The notes under the pieces were generated by a model that did no database searches, had not been told where the DNA came from, and worked only from the letters and a program-made list of their open reading frames with translations. A DNA stretch of 64,000 bases from Auriscalpium vulgare (taxonomy: Eukaryota; Basidiomycota; Agaricomycetes; Russulales; Auriscalpiaceae). Both the position numbers and the translations under genes were made by a program. Each line of letters begins with the position of its first letter. Position 1 is the stretch's first letter. The stretch is from NCBI GenBank assembly GCA_019915015.1, contig JAHBBC010000015.1, positions 434,001-498,000 of the forward strand, read 5' to 3'. Below, piece by piece: positions 1-9,716 of this stretch.

Positions 1-47
1 GTTCAACCAAGCTTACGCGAAGGCGTTGGCAACGATCCAGCATTGAA

Positions 48-557
48 CTATAATGCACGCGTCTGCGGTATCACCTGCAGCTTGTCCAGCCCCTCCTGCG
101 GCACTAACCCCTTCTCGACGAGCGCGCGCATGTACCTCCCCACCCACGTCTGGCAGTCCTCGACCACGATCTTCCGCGGCTTCGCGGTCCATTCTCCGGC
201 CGACCGCAGACTTCGCTCTGGCGGCGCGATTCCGAACGCGATGCGCTCGAGCGCGTCGGCAGGGTCCGCAGCATCCGCGGCCGCATTGGCAGACGCCGCC
301 GTTGAGGGCACAGCGAGGCGCGCGCTGTCGAACTCGGCGAGCGCATACTCTGCGTGCGAGCGCGGCTCGTCTACGAGGCGGTATCCGCGCAGGATGTCGT
401 GGTAGAAGCCCGCGCCGGGGTTGCCCTCGACTTGGAGCAGGGTGCCGGCGGCGCTGTGCAGCGGCGCGGACGGGTCGTAGGTTGCGAACAGTGCCCAGTG
501 CGAGCGGCGCCCGGGCGCAGCGGGGTAGACGATGATGTAGAGCTTGCAATGAGGCAT
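48..557 (-). CDS. Conserved fungal hypothetical protein
   Basis: Single-exon gene of 169 residues. I chose the Met that begins MPHCKLYIIVYPAAPGRRSH, because this opening recalls a family of basidiomycete proteins I remember only as hypothetical; the frame stays open upstream for another 53 codons of low-complexity sequence, so a longer form cannot be excluded. The protein has a hydrophobic beta-rich start, a GHW-like motif (RRSHWALF), a short Ala-rich linker near residues 80-105, and a conserved-looking end with EDCQTWVGRYMRALV. No signal peptide or membrane segment is visible. The arrangement of an early His-Trp and a late Asn/Asp-Cys/Gln-x-Trp block hints at a papain-like fold, but that is a guess. 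Function unknown. Confidence 0.65.
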   Translation of the reverse strand: MPHCKLYIIVYPAAPGRRSHWALFATYDPSAPLHSAAGTLLQVEGNPGAGFYHDILRGYRLVDEPRSHAEYALAEFDSARLAVPSTAASANAAADAADPADALERIAFGIAPPERSLRSAGEWTAKPRKIVVEDCQTWVGRYMRALVEKGLVPQEGLDKLQVIPQTRAL

Positions 558-1864
558 TACAGCCACACGCTCGATAGTGCAAGAAGGATGAAAGGGAGGA
601 GAATCCAAGAAGCGCCGGCGGTTACGCATTTGGGCGCTTGTAGTTCTTTGTAGTTGTAGGGCCGCCACATCAGAACGTCTCTCCGTGTCTCCCCTCGTTC
701 CGGACGCTAACATCACTCTCTGGCAGACACTTCAGGGTGATATATATCTACGCGTGTGGTGGATAAGCTTTGGCCTTTGAGAAGCAGAAATCCATGTAGT
801 CTTCTGCTCTTGGGACCGCTTTCAACAACTTGCCTCTTTCCTCTCAGACTCCGATCTATCTCGAGAGCTGCTGCGCCTGCGTTGCACTTAGGAGTGGACT
901 AGCGCTCGGCCTCGGCTCGAGCTGCGAGCTTGCGGCGCGTGCTTAGGCTAGTGGCGGCCCATGCAAGTAGACTGGTGATCATCCCTTACACACCCCTCGA
1001 GCTCAAAGATTTACTGCTCAACTGAACTCACGGACTGGAATCTGCTGAGGTATCCTTGATCAATTCTCAGAGTCGCCGAACTCATCGCCCGATGTGCGGG
1101 CATCAGTGGTCTAGAGTGGCGGATGGCAACTCCTGAGATCGGTGCGTGTATATGCCATTGCTTGAACGACGATCTGACGACTGGTGATTGTTCACAGTAA
1201 TACTCTATCCGCTGTAAGGCCATCTGACATGGTTGTCGAGCGCTTGGCGGCCGAAAACACTGACACGGTGGGCTCATGCGATTTCTGTTGTACCGCAGCT
1301 CGCCGCTCCAAGGTCCCATGTGGCTGCAGTATCTGGTCTCAGGGTTCGTAGATGGTCCCCTCTGCGGCAGGCAGTCTCCGCTGGCGACCTTACTCAGAGG
1401 ACCGTCGTTTCCGCTCCATCGCACGGCACGGCTGTCCACGTCCAGTCGTTTCGCTGGCGGTAGTCAGTGATGCATGATGGCTTGGCTTTATCGACTATCA
1501 TCTGTCAAAGTCAGCTACGGAGACTACTTGGCTCAATGGTTTTGGTCTCCGTCGAAATAGGATCACCGGGGCCACCCTCAGGCAGCGTGACATATTCATG
1601 ATGACCAGTCTGCGGCCAGAACCCGCGCGTCACGACTTATTCACGACTGTTTCACGGATATAGAGCCTCGGTGGAGGACGAGGATACTTTAGCCCTTGCT
1701 CACTTCGTTAATTGCTAGGTACTGGTTGGTGAGTCCTCGCTATTCTTCTCCATTTGTATGTGCTTCTGACATGCGTACCACGGTGTTAGTCTCAACGTCT
1801 TTGTTCATCACGACCCATTCTTCTACACTCGCTTTCAACGCTACTCCAAGTTTTCACGCGTCCA
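558..1864. other. Gene-free stretch, 1.3 kb
   Basis: It holds the 5' flank of the minus-strand gene at 48-557 and the upstream region of the relic at 1865. No open frame here shows family motifs or plausible splice joins, and I saw no RNA gene. ORFs on both strands around 1011-1470 have no coding character beyond being open. Confidence 0.5.
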
Positions 1865-2974
1865 AAAAAAATTTACTCTTCCACGACCCTCTGTGTTGTT
1901 CTCCTCGCCGCCGCCATCGTGGCTCACGTGCAGTACGTCCTATTCTGCTTGACAACATCTGAGCATCTACTCACTCGTTTAATGCAGCGCCATCCCGCTA
2001 CCGTTGTCTATCTCTCAAGGCCTCGCCGCCGAGTTCGGCGTCCCTCCCTCCTGACTTTCCGCCAGTTCTTAACGGCGAGCCTCCCATAGTGGGCCGCCGG
2101 TCGACCACCGCCAACAAGGCCCGCATTTTACCGTTGTCGTTCACCCACGGCCTTGCCGAATTTGACCCGTCGCTACCCATGACTTTGAAGACGAGGCTCC
2201 ATAGTCGACCCTCGGTCCATCACCCTCCCGCCCACGTTAGACCATGGACCGGCGACCATCCTCCTCGATCTGTCCTTCTTCAAGGGACTCGCGCGTCGCG
2301 AGCTCGATGAGCTGAAGACCCGCGAGCCCGGCTTGCTCGACGTCCTGAAGCCCCTCGGCACTGGCACGCTTGGCGGCGGTGCCGTCCAGTTCGACGACTT
2401 CTTCGGTGGCGGTGACTCCTCCAGCGCGTCCTCGCGGTCCGTTTTGCCCGCCTTCGATTCGCCTTCCTTCGACAATGCCGACCTGTCGTCCCTACCCATC
2501 GGGTTCAAAAATCTCGAGGGCCGCAGCATAGTTGGCAGCCTGCTCGGGGCGACGGAGAATTCCCTCGGCACGGTCCTCAAGACCAGCGCTGCGGGTGGTC
2601 TTGCATCCGGCGCCGTCGCCGCTGCGCTCGAGCACTTGTTCGGCGACAAACAGGCATTTCTCCAAGTTAGTCTACTGTTTTATTCATAATTGTCTTGCTT
2701 CGCTTATACTGACGCGCGAACGCAGCCGTGGGGTTGAAAAGCGCCTCAGCTTGGGCCCCATTGAGTAGGGCCAGCCTGGGTGTTTCTAGCGCTGCGTCCG
2801 ACCTCTTGGGCAAGGTCTTCGGTAACAGCGACAGCTCTTCCCGTCGTGATGTCACTTACGTTCTCACATCACGACTCCCAGCGCGGCCCGCACTGACTGA
2901 CGTTCTCCCGCAGTCCTGAACAGGCGCTAGCTGCGATCATCCTTGCCGGCCGCTCATTCAACGAGCTTGATTAG
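1865..2974 (+). pseudogene. Decayed secreted small-protein gene
   Basis: A signal-peptide-like stretch (IYSSTTLCVVLLAAAIVAHV) is read from about 1871, but the codon where a start is expected, after a run of A, is ATT, and no in-frame ATG precedes it. A well-formed intron follows at 1933-1987 (GTACGT...GCAG), giving VHAIPLPLSISQGLAAEFGV and then an in-frame TGA. Coding-like sequence goes on in other frames: PPDFPPVLNGEPPIVGRRST near 2050, SFFKGLARRELDELKTREPG near 2275 running to about 2665, then VGLKSASAWAPLSRASLG after a possible intron at 2666-2725, and PEQALAAIILAGRSFNELD ending with TAG at 2974. These pieces do not join in one frame with GT-AG introns. I infer a relic of a cell-surface or secreted protein gene; an unusual intact gene structure is less likely. 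Confidence 0.5.
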
Positions 2975-4378
2975 TGCGTTTTATGATGCATGACCCCTTC
3001 ACGACCTCTATGTATACTTGGACTTTCAGTACTGGGTGTCGAGTGTGGAATTTTATGTTGTAGTTCGTTGGTAACCTGTCCCCGTTCTTGCTGACATTGA
3101 GTTTTTCCATTTGTGTCAAGCTTCTCGGCGATACTAATTACTATCACGCCCACGTGCTCAAGCTCACCGGCCCTACACAGCGAACTATGTCGAACAAGGT
3201 CAGTGGGATTTCAGTTGCTTCACGAGCATCGACAATTGAATTGGACCGTGTGCACCCTGGTGAATCGAACTCTTCGGTGGATGATATGATGCTTCTAGCA
3301 TTCGTTGCGCGCAGAGCTCGGTTAGTGACCCCGAGGAAGTCTCACCGCGGGTTCGGACTCACATGCTCAGTAGTATCGCGTGTTGAGCTTTGGCGGGTCT
3401 CGGCGGCGGCGGCGGCGGCGGGTCTCGCCCTGTGGCTCACTCCGTTCGACCCACCTCTGGCTAAAGGCGCATCGGATTAACGCGGGCGCTGCAAAGTCTA
3501 TAAAGCTTGGTGTTCGGGGCTCCATTTCTGTCCAAACCTTGACACTTGACCACCACCATGCCGCCAGTGCGCTGTGCACAACAGAAACGCGTCCTCTACT
3601 CCTTATACCTTGAGCGAATTTGCAACCAGACGGCAAGCCGACATCTCCGTTGCTGGACAACGCTGCGTCATCCTGTCGTTAGCCCGTGGTTGCGTTGACC
3701 TCTTCCCTCGCGTGTCGGCTGCCGTCGGGATGCTGATACCCATCGCTATCCTCTGCTTGCTGGTGTTCGGGTGAACGGCGTGCCTGACAACGCGTTTGGC
3801 CCACAGTACTGTGAATTGTTCGCTGCTGCTCGAGGCTCTCTACGGGCGACGACGTGCTGGGGTGACCCTCGTCTGTATTGCGTCGCTGGTCGTCGATCTC
3901 CAGCTGAAGGATAAAACTCTGTTCTCAGACTCGACAGGCAACGGCTTGGAGCTCAGACTTGCATCATGTGGATGACCGTGCAATTGTCGCAGCTGAAGTG
4001 GATCAGGATGAGGCATCACCTTCCTCGTCGTCTGTCGAGACGCATGCTGAGCAACATCCCTGGTCCGTCGGGGCAGACGATATCAGCGATGGCCTGTCTA
4101 CCGCCGGCTGGCGTCACTCCGCAGGACGCGCGAGCTCTCCGACGGCTCGTGAGGTTAGGGGTTCCATCTTGACTTCCAGAATGCTCCCCGAGCGCAACAA
4201 CGAGCGACTATGGATGGAGCTATATAACGGCCAGCCTCGCAGGGCTCAGAGGATCTCACGGCCTTCTATCAATCAACAGATAGGTGAGCGTCGAGCACCC
4301 CTCCTAAGGCTCGACCAGTCCCCGCTCACTGCGTTTTCTGGACAGATATCACCTCTAAAACCGCTCTCACACTTCACC
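2975..4378. other. Gene-free stretch with a CGG repeat
   Basis: No supported gene in 1.4 kb. A short perfect CGG run lies at about 3401-3421, flanked on both sides by copies of GGGTCTCG. Fragments open around 3959-4170 (for example EVDQDEASPSSSSVETHA) look faintly protein-like but have no start, splice context or recognised motif. Confidence 0.4.
3401..3421. repeat. CGG trinucleotide microsatellite
   Basis: Seven consecutive CGG units in non-coding DNA, bracketed by GGGTCTCG on either side. Likely a slippage product. Confidence 0.8.
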
Positions 4379-5496
4379 ATGAGCTTCTGCGCTGATTGCT
4401 TCAAAGGTGTGCCCTAGCGGCCTCCTTGCGAAGAAGCGCTTGACTGACTAGCTGCTGTCACATCGCTAAGGTATCCGCCACGAGGGTACTCCCGAGGGTC
4501 AGTGCAGTCGCATCTCAGACTCCGTACCTCTGTTCTCATATGGACGCCTCTGCTGCTAATCAGGCAAGTGGGAGACTATCGCGGGCGTCAAAACCTACGT
4601 CGGCACCCCCGAGGTCGACTACCCCAAGGACAAGGTTGTCCTCTTCCTCTCGGACGCGTTCGGCATTACGCTGCTCAACAACCAAGTGAGCATCCACATC
4701 CCGTTTGTGCAGGCCCAACACTGACCTTCCACGCGCAGCTCCTCGTAGACGACTTCGCGCGCAACGGCTTCAAGGTCTACGCGCCGGACTTCTTCAACGG
4801 CGACGCTGCGCCCGAGAACCTCTTCACGCCCGAGGTGCGCCCTCGGCTCACCGATATCCCCGAGATGCTTGCTAACTCGGCGTCGGTGTGCAGGCCCCGC
4901 CGTTTGACTTCATGGAGTGGCTCGGAAAGAACAGCTTCGACGTCACGGGCGAGCGTGTGCGCGGTGTCATCGACCACCTCAAGTCGCAGGGTATCACCAA
5001 GTTCGCCGGCACCGGCTACTGCTATGGCGGTGCGTCCGTCCAAATCTATCACGTGCAGCCGTAACTCAACGTGCACCCCCGTTCACAGCGCGCCTGGTCT
5101 TCAACTTCTCGTTCGACAACACGCTCGCCGTGTCCGCCATCTCGCACCCGTCTGCGCTGCAGCCCGAGGACGTGGACAAGTACGCGGAGCTCGCGAAGGC
5201 GCCGCTGCTCATCAACGCTGCCGAGGTCGACGAGCAGTGGCCGACCGAGAAGCGCGACAAGGCGAACAGCGTGCTCGGCGGCGGCAAGTTCGCGCCAGGC
5301 TACAAGGAGGTGTTCTTCGCGGGCACGCACCACGGCTTCGCTGTGCGTGGCGACTTGGTGCGTTGATCTCGTTTTGTGTTCCCAGAGGGCGGGCGCTGAT
5401 CTGTGGTCGTTACCATCGCAGAGCGATGCGAAGGTGAAGGCAGGCAAGGAGGGCTCGTTCGAGGAGACGGCGAAGTGGTTCTTCACGTATCTGTAG
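4379..5496 (+). CDS. Dienelactone hydrolase family protein (AIM2-like)
   Basis: Seven exons: 4379-4406, 4471-4497, 4564-4685, 4739-4834, 4894-5029, 5089-5357 and 5422-5496, giving 250 residues with all phases closing. The N-terminus MSFCADCFKG followed by RHEGTPEGKWE is typical of fungal cytosolic dienelactone hydrolase-like alpha/beta hydrolases (the AIM2 group). Seen in the sequence: the strand-turn LFLSDAFG, the nucleophile elbow GYCYGAR carrying the presumed catalytic Cys in place of Ser, an acidic residue block INAAEVDEQWP, and the C-terminal catalytic His in THHGFAVR. Family knowledge gives a Cys-Asp-His triad acting on lactones or carboxymethylenebutenolide-type substrates; the true substrate is unknown. 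No targeting signal is visible. Exon 3 starts inside a Gly codon, and the exon boundaries are typical short introns. Confidence 0.93.
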
Positions 5497-5730
5497 GCGC
5501 ACAGGGTTGTTGACCGGAAGTGCTATCTGTTGTCAGAGTAGAAACGCGATCCATAATGTAACAACATCGGAAAAACTCGATTGAGTAAAACAGTGGGGGA
5601 CTATCGATACATCAGTCTATGGTACAGGAGTACAAATGAAAGTCTCTGTGCGTCACTGTAACCGCGAGTCGTAAGTGCATCAATCACATCAGTCCGCAGG
5701 AACGTGAATCATATCATACATCCGTGGCTC

Positions 5731-6895
5731 TCAGTAGGTGATCGTTGAGGAGATGAGCGCCGCGATGTCGACGCTCGTGACGCCCGCGCCTGTGCCGGCG
5801 TTGTTCGCCGGGGCAGGGGTGGGCGCGGGCTGGGGCAGGAACGGGTTCACCGACACGGAGGACGGCGTCGGCGCGAGGCTCGCGGCGGAGAGGTGGATGA
5901 GCGGCAGGACGCTGGCGGATGTGGCGGGCAGGGACGAGACTGCGGCAATCGCGGCGGAAGTGGAGAACACCACGGCAGCCGTGCTGCTCGAGTCCACGCC
6001 GACCTCGTTCGCCGAGGAGGTGGCGATGAGGGGTGCGGAGGTTGGCAGGGCGTCGGAGGCGCCCTCGGTCGCCGTGACGGTGACGGTCTGGATGACGATC
6101 ACGGTGGCCAGCCCGTCGTCGCCGGTCGCGGTGACGGCGGTCGGGTCGGCGGAGGACGCGCCGAGCGCAGGGGATGTGGTGAAGCCGGCGGAGGAGGCGG
6201 AGGGCACGGCGAGAGAGAAGGATGCACTGGAGGAGGCGGTGGATGAGGGCGGGATGCCGAAGAATGTCGAGGTGGAGGCAGTGGGTACAGACGCAGCGGA
6301 CGAGGGCGGGAAGCCCGCAACGGTTGAGGCAGACGCGAAGGCGGAGGACGAGGCACCGAAGGTGGGGGTCGCGCCTGAGCCGAAGGTGGAGGTTGCGCCT
6401 GAGCCGAACGTAGAGGTCGCGTCTAAACCAAACGTGGAGGTCGCGTCTGAACCGAACGTGGAGGTCGCCTCTGAACCGAATGTGGAGGTTTCGCCTGAGC
6501 CAAAGGTCGAGGTCGCACCCGAGCCAAAAGTCGAGGTTGCACCTGACCCAAAGGTCGATGTCGCGTCTTCTGGGTCATCAGCTTGACGGCCGTTGAGCTT
6601 GATGACAGCGGGGATGCCGGCTGCAGCTGCGTAGCTCGGGGGATTGCCTGAGGCAGGCGCATTCAGGGAGATGAGAGTGGGTGAAGGCGCGGCCGAGGAC
6701 ACAGCACCTATTCATCGAAGGTGAGCCTGAGACACCGGTATGCGATGTACTGAACGCACTAGTGCACTCCACGCCGCTTTTCAACTTGATGAGGGAAGGC
6801 GTCGCGGTCTCGCCGTCCATCTTGGGAGCTGGCGCGGCAGCTACGCCGGCCACAAACATGGCGCAAAGCAGGCCTTTGAAAAGATTGGCGTTCAT
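5731..6895 (-). CDS. Secreted Ser/Thr-rich protein with octapeptide repeats
   Basis: Two exons on the minus strand, 6760-6895 and 5731-6707, with a 52-base intron (donor GTGCGT), giving 370 residues. The start MNANLFKGLLCAMFVAGVAA is a clear signal peptide. After about 90 residues come nine imperfect tandem copies of an 8-residue unit close to ATSTFGSG, then a long Ser/Thr/Ala/Pro-rich region. A short ordered stretch with a run of Val and Thr (TVIVIQTVTVTAT) resembles segments common in fungal wall proteins. The C-terminus ends in SSTITY without a clear hydrophobic GPI-attachment tail, so the protein is probably secreted or loosely wall-bound and heavily O-mannosylated (inference). A TATATAT element at about 7075-7083 on the same strand may be its core promoter. 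No enzymatic domain is seen. Confidence 0.85.
6352..6566 (-). repeat. 24-bp tandem repeat coding for octapeptides
   Basis: About nine head-to-tail 24-base units inside the secreted protein gene, translated on the minus strand as ATSTFGSG with substitutions at positions 1 and 7-8 (ETSTFGSE, ATSTFGSD, ATSTFGLD). The units differ at silent and replacement sites, so the array is not a very recent expansion. Being in multiples of three bases, gain or loss of units would keep the frame. Confidence 0.85.
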
Positions 6896-7386
6896 GATGA
6901 CGGGAAAGAATATGATGCGGGAGAGAGGTGCAGAGAAGGTGCTCGTGAGGGAAAGGCTGGAATGAATGTCTGAGTCGTAGAAAGTCTAGCAGGAGAGTTG
7001 AGAGGAGCACCGGGCTCTGGAGCGTCTAGCTTGAAGGAAGAGAACCTGGGAGACATGTCCGATGATTCGTATGAGTATATATACGGGAAGACAAAGATGG
7101 GGGAACAATGGAGGAGGAGCTGGAGACGAGCGGCCATTGTCCTGTGCATAGACGCTTCGAACTCCGCGAGACTGCAATTGTCGGCGAGGGGGCCTTGTGC
7201 ACCTGCTCCAGCATTCTGCGCAGTCCCCAGGCGACCTTGTACGTCCGTCGCAAGGCGAGCCTATTTGTGTAGACAATACGAGCGTTACTCAATCCTGCAG
7301 GTGCGCGCATGGGCCCATAAAGCCCAGCGCGTGCCCCGGCAACTCCCGCTCCTTGACCTCTGCTCATTCAGCGTCAATTTTTTTCC
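6896..7386. other. Divergent promoter region
   Basis: About 490 bases between the minus-strand secreted protein gene and the plus-strand SHMT gene. It contains a TATATAT motif at about 7075-7083. It must carry control sequences for both genes. No gene seen. Confidence 0.5.
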
Positions 7387-9341
7387 ATGTTGCGCACCCT
7401 TGCGAGGCCCCTTCGTCCCCTTCTTCTCCATCCAGCCCGCAGAACAATGGCCTCCGTTCCGGATTTCGTGAGTATTCGTATCCACATCTTCGTCGGCGCT
7501 GGTGCTATGATCGATGTCGCCATGATCCCATTTTGGCGGTGCATAGCGCGTCAAGTCTGCATTCTGTATCAGATCGGCGAGCTGACCCTCCTTTCGTGTC
7601 TAGAACAAGGTCCTGTATGCCCCCTTGTCTGAGGTCGATCCCGAGGTGCAGAACATCATCGACAAGGAGACATGGCGGCAGTACTCGGGCCTTGAGCTCA
7701 TTGCGTCTGAGGTGCGTCCATACCTACTCTATCGTACCTTCCCTTCATGGCTCACATACGCGCCATTTAGAACTTGACTTCCCGCGCGACGATGGAGGCC
7801 AATGGCTCCATCCTGACGAACAAGTACTCCGAGGGTCTCCCCAACGCGCGGTACTACGGCGGCAACGAGTGGATTGATGAGCTTGAGATCCTCTGCCGCA
7901 AGCGTGCCCTCGAGGCGTTCCACCTCGACCCCGCGAAGTGGGGTGTCAACGTGCAGCCTTACTCCGGCTCGACAGCCAAGTACGTACAAGCGCAGCACGC
8001 CATGATGACTCCTGCCTGACCCCTCTGCCAGCTTCGCTGCCCTCACGGCGCTCCTGCAGCCGCAGGACCGCCTGATGGGTCTCGGACTCCCTGACGGTGG
8101 CCATTTGACGCACGGTTACTACGTACGTTGCCGTCTGATTGTCCGGCGCGCTGATGCTTAGCCTCGTTCTCCCCAGACTGCGAAGAAGAAGATGACTGCG
8201 TCGTCGATCTACTTCCAGTCCTTGCCATACGGCCTCGACCCGCAGACCCAGCTCATTGACTACGAAGCCCTCGCACGCCAGGCGCGCATCTTCAAGCCGC
8301 GTCTTGTCATCTGCGGTGCCTCTGCTTACCCGCGCGACTGGGACTACGCTTCGCTCCGCAAGACCGCCGACGAGCATGGTGCATACCTCATGGCTGACAT
8401 TGCCCACACATCGGGCTTGGTCGCCGCGCAGGAGCTCGCCGACCCTTTCCAGCACTGCGACGTTGTCACCACCACGACGTGAGTGTCTTTTAGGCTTTCC
8501 CGCGGGGGCGATGCTGACAACGATTGTAGGCACAAGACGCTCCGTGGTCCTCGTGCTGGTCTTATCTTCTTCCGCAAGGATGGCGATAACCACAAGGATT
8601 TGGAGAAGCGTGTGAATGATGCCGTCTTCCCCGCTTGCCAGGGTGGGCCGCACAACAACGTGAGTGCCTATGGGCTGCTTGCGCTTCGTTGGGTCTGACC
8701 TCCGCGCAGACCATCGCTGGCATCGCGACATCGCTTCTGCAGGCCTCGCAGCCCTCGTGGAAGGCGTACGCGAAGCAGGTCGTCAAGAACGCGCAGGCGC
8801 TCGCCGCTGAGCTCGTCAAGAACGGGTACAAGCTGCAGACAGGCGGCACGGACAACCACCTTGTCCTGTGGGATCTGCGCCCGCTCGGGCTGACCGGCAG
8901 CAAGGTCGAGAAGGTCGGCGATCTGCTCGGCATCACCATCAACAGTGTGTATCGTATATCTTCTCTCTCATCCGCCCGGCAGCTCACGCATAACTCATCG
9001 CAGAGAACGCCGTGTCCGGGGACGCCTCTGCGCAGGTGCCCGGCGGCATCCGTCTCGGCACGTCCGCACTCACCTCGCGCAACATGCTCGAGGACGATGT
9101 GCGCGTCGTCGCGGACTTCTTGCACCGCTCCGTGCAGCTCTCGCTGCTCCTGCAGAAGGAGGCCGGCTCAAAGCTGCTCAAGGACTTCGTGCGCGTCGCG
9201 ACGACCGAGACCGAGGGCAAGGTCGGCGCGCAGAAGGTGCGCGATCTCCGGCGCGAGGTGCGCGAGTTCGCGCGCCGCTGGCCTGTGCCCGGCGTCGTGG
9301 GCGAGATCAAGCGCCCCGCTGGCATTGAGGAGGATGATTAG
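7387..9341 (+). CDS. SHMT: Serine hydroxymethyltransferase, likely dual-targeted
   Basis: Eight exons (7387-7467, 7604-7711, 7771-7979, 8032-8122, 8177-8478, 8530-8659, 8710-8944, 9004-9341) give 497 residues with closed phases. It interconverts serine and glycine while moving a one-carbon unit to tetrahydrofolate, using PLP. Visible family motifs are [35 protein letters not shown], the [13 protein letters not shown] block, the PLP-lysine motif [14 protein letters not shown] (Lys about residue 266), ACQGGPHNN and [11 protein letters not shown]. The first 20 residues ([20 protein letters not shown]) are Arg/Leu-rich and look like a mitochondrial presequence; an in-frame second Met at 7447 begins MASVPDF, where cytosolic homologues usually start. 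I infer two isoforms from one gene. The last exon ends 4 bases past the 3' end of the opposite-strand small ORF. Confidence 0.97.
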
Positions 9342-9676
9342 TCTTGATGCGCGAGGGTCACGATCGGGTTGTAGGATAGGGTTGGGGAAGATTCAACGTC
9401 GGTTGCTTGGCGGGCGATCTGTAGCAAAACGGACTTCAACATTGTCCAACCATTCTGTATCTTTATATCATAGCATAGAATTATGCTGACACGCTTGTAA
9501 ACTGGCAGGGAGACACGTCGGGCCTGCTCCTTTGTCACGGCGGCGGACGGCATAAGGACATGTACAACCCAGAACGCTAGGAGGATACCGAAGATTACTA
9601 AGGTAAAGATAAGTAGAGCCCGGATTTCGATAGGCCTGTACCTCCTCCTAGCGTTCGGCGGTCCCCACGTCTGCAT
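9338..9676 (-). CDS. Possible small single-pass membrane protein
   Basis: The frame starts with [20 protein letters not shown], followed by one hydrophobic helix ([20 protein letters not shown], residues 20-39) and a basic tail. Unspliced it is 112 residues. A possible 48-base in-frame intron (GTTTAC...ACAG, about 9460-9507) would shorten it to 96 residues by removing [15 protein letters not shown] and one flanking residue. An N-terminal positive cluster before the helix predicts a cytosolic N-terminus. It converges on the SHMT gene and overlaps its last 4 bases. I recognise no family; the membrane segment with proper flanking charges is the main support. It could be a chance ORF. Confidence 0.4.
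   Translation of the reverse strand: MQTWGPPNARRRYRPIEIRALLIFTLVIFGILLAFWVVHVLMPSAAVTKEQARRVSLPVYKRVSIILCYDIKIQNGWTMLKSVLLQIARQATDVESSPTLSYNPIVTLAHQD
9572..9656. repeat. 14-bp perfect inverted repeat
   Basis: GAACGCTAGGAGGA at 9572-9585 is exactly reverse-complemented at 9643-9656, with a 57-base loop. Both arms lie inside the small minus-strand membrane-protein ORF and could form a stem in DNA or in the transcript. Confidence 0.8.
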
Positions 9677-9716
9677 AAATCATCTGTCCTCTCGGAGAAC
9701 ACGTCCGAGACGGTAT

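Noticed and set aside
2173..2649. 158-residue minus-strand frame over the secreted-protein relic
   Set aside because: Antisense shadow; the plus-strand pieces have better codon character and an intron.
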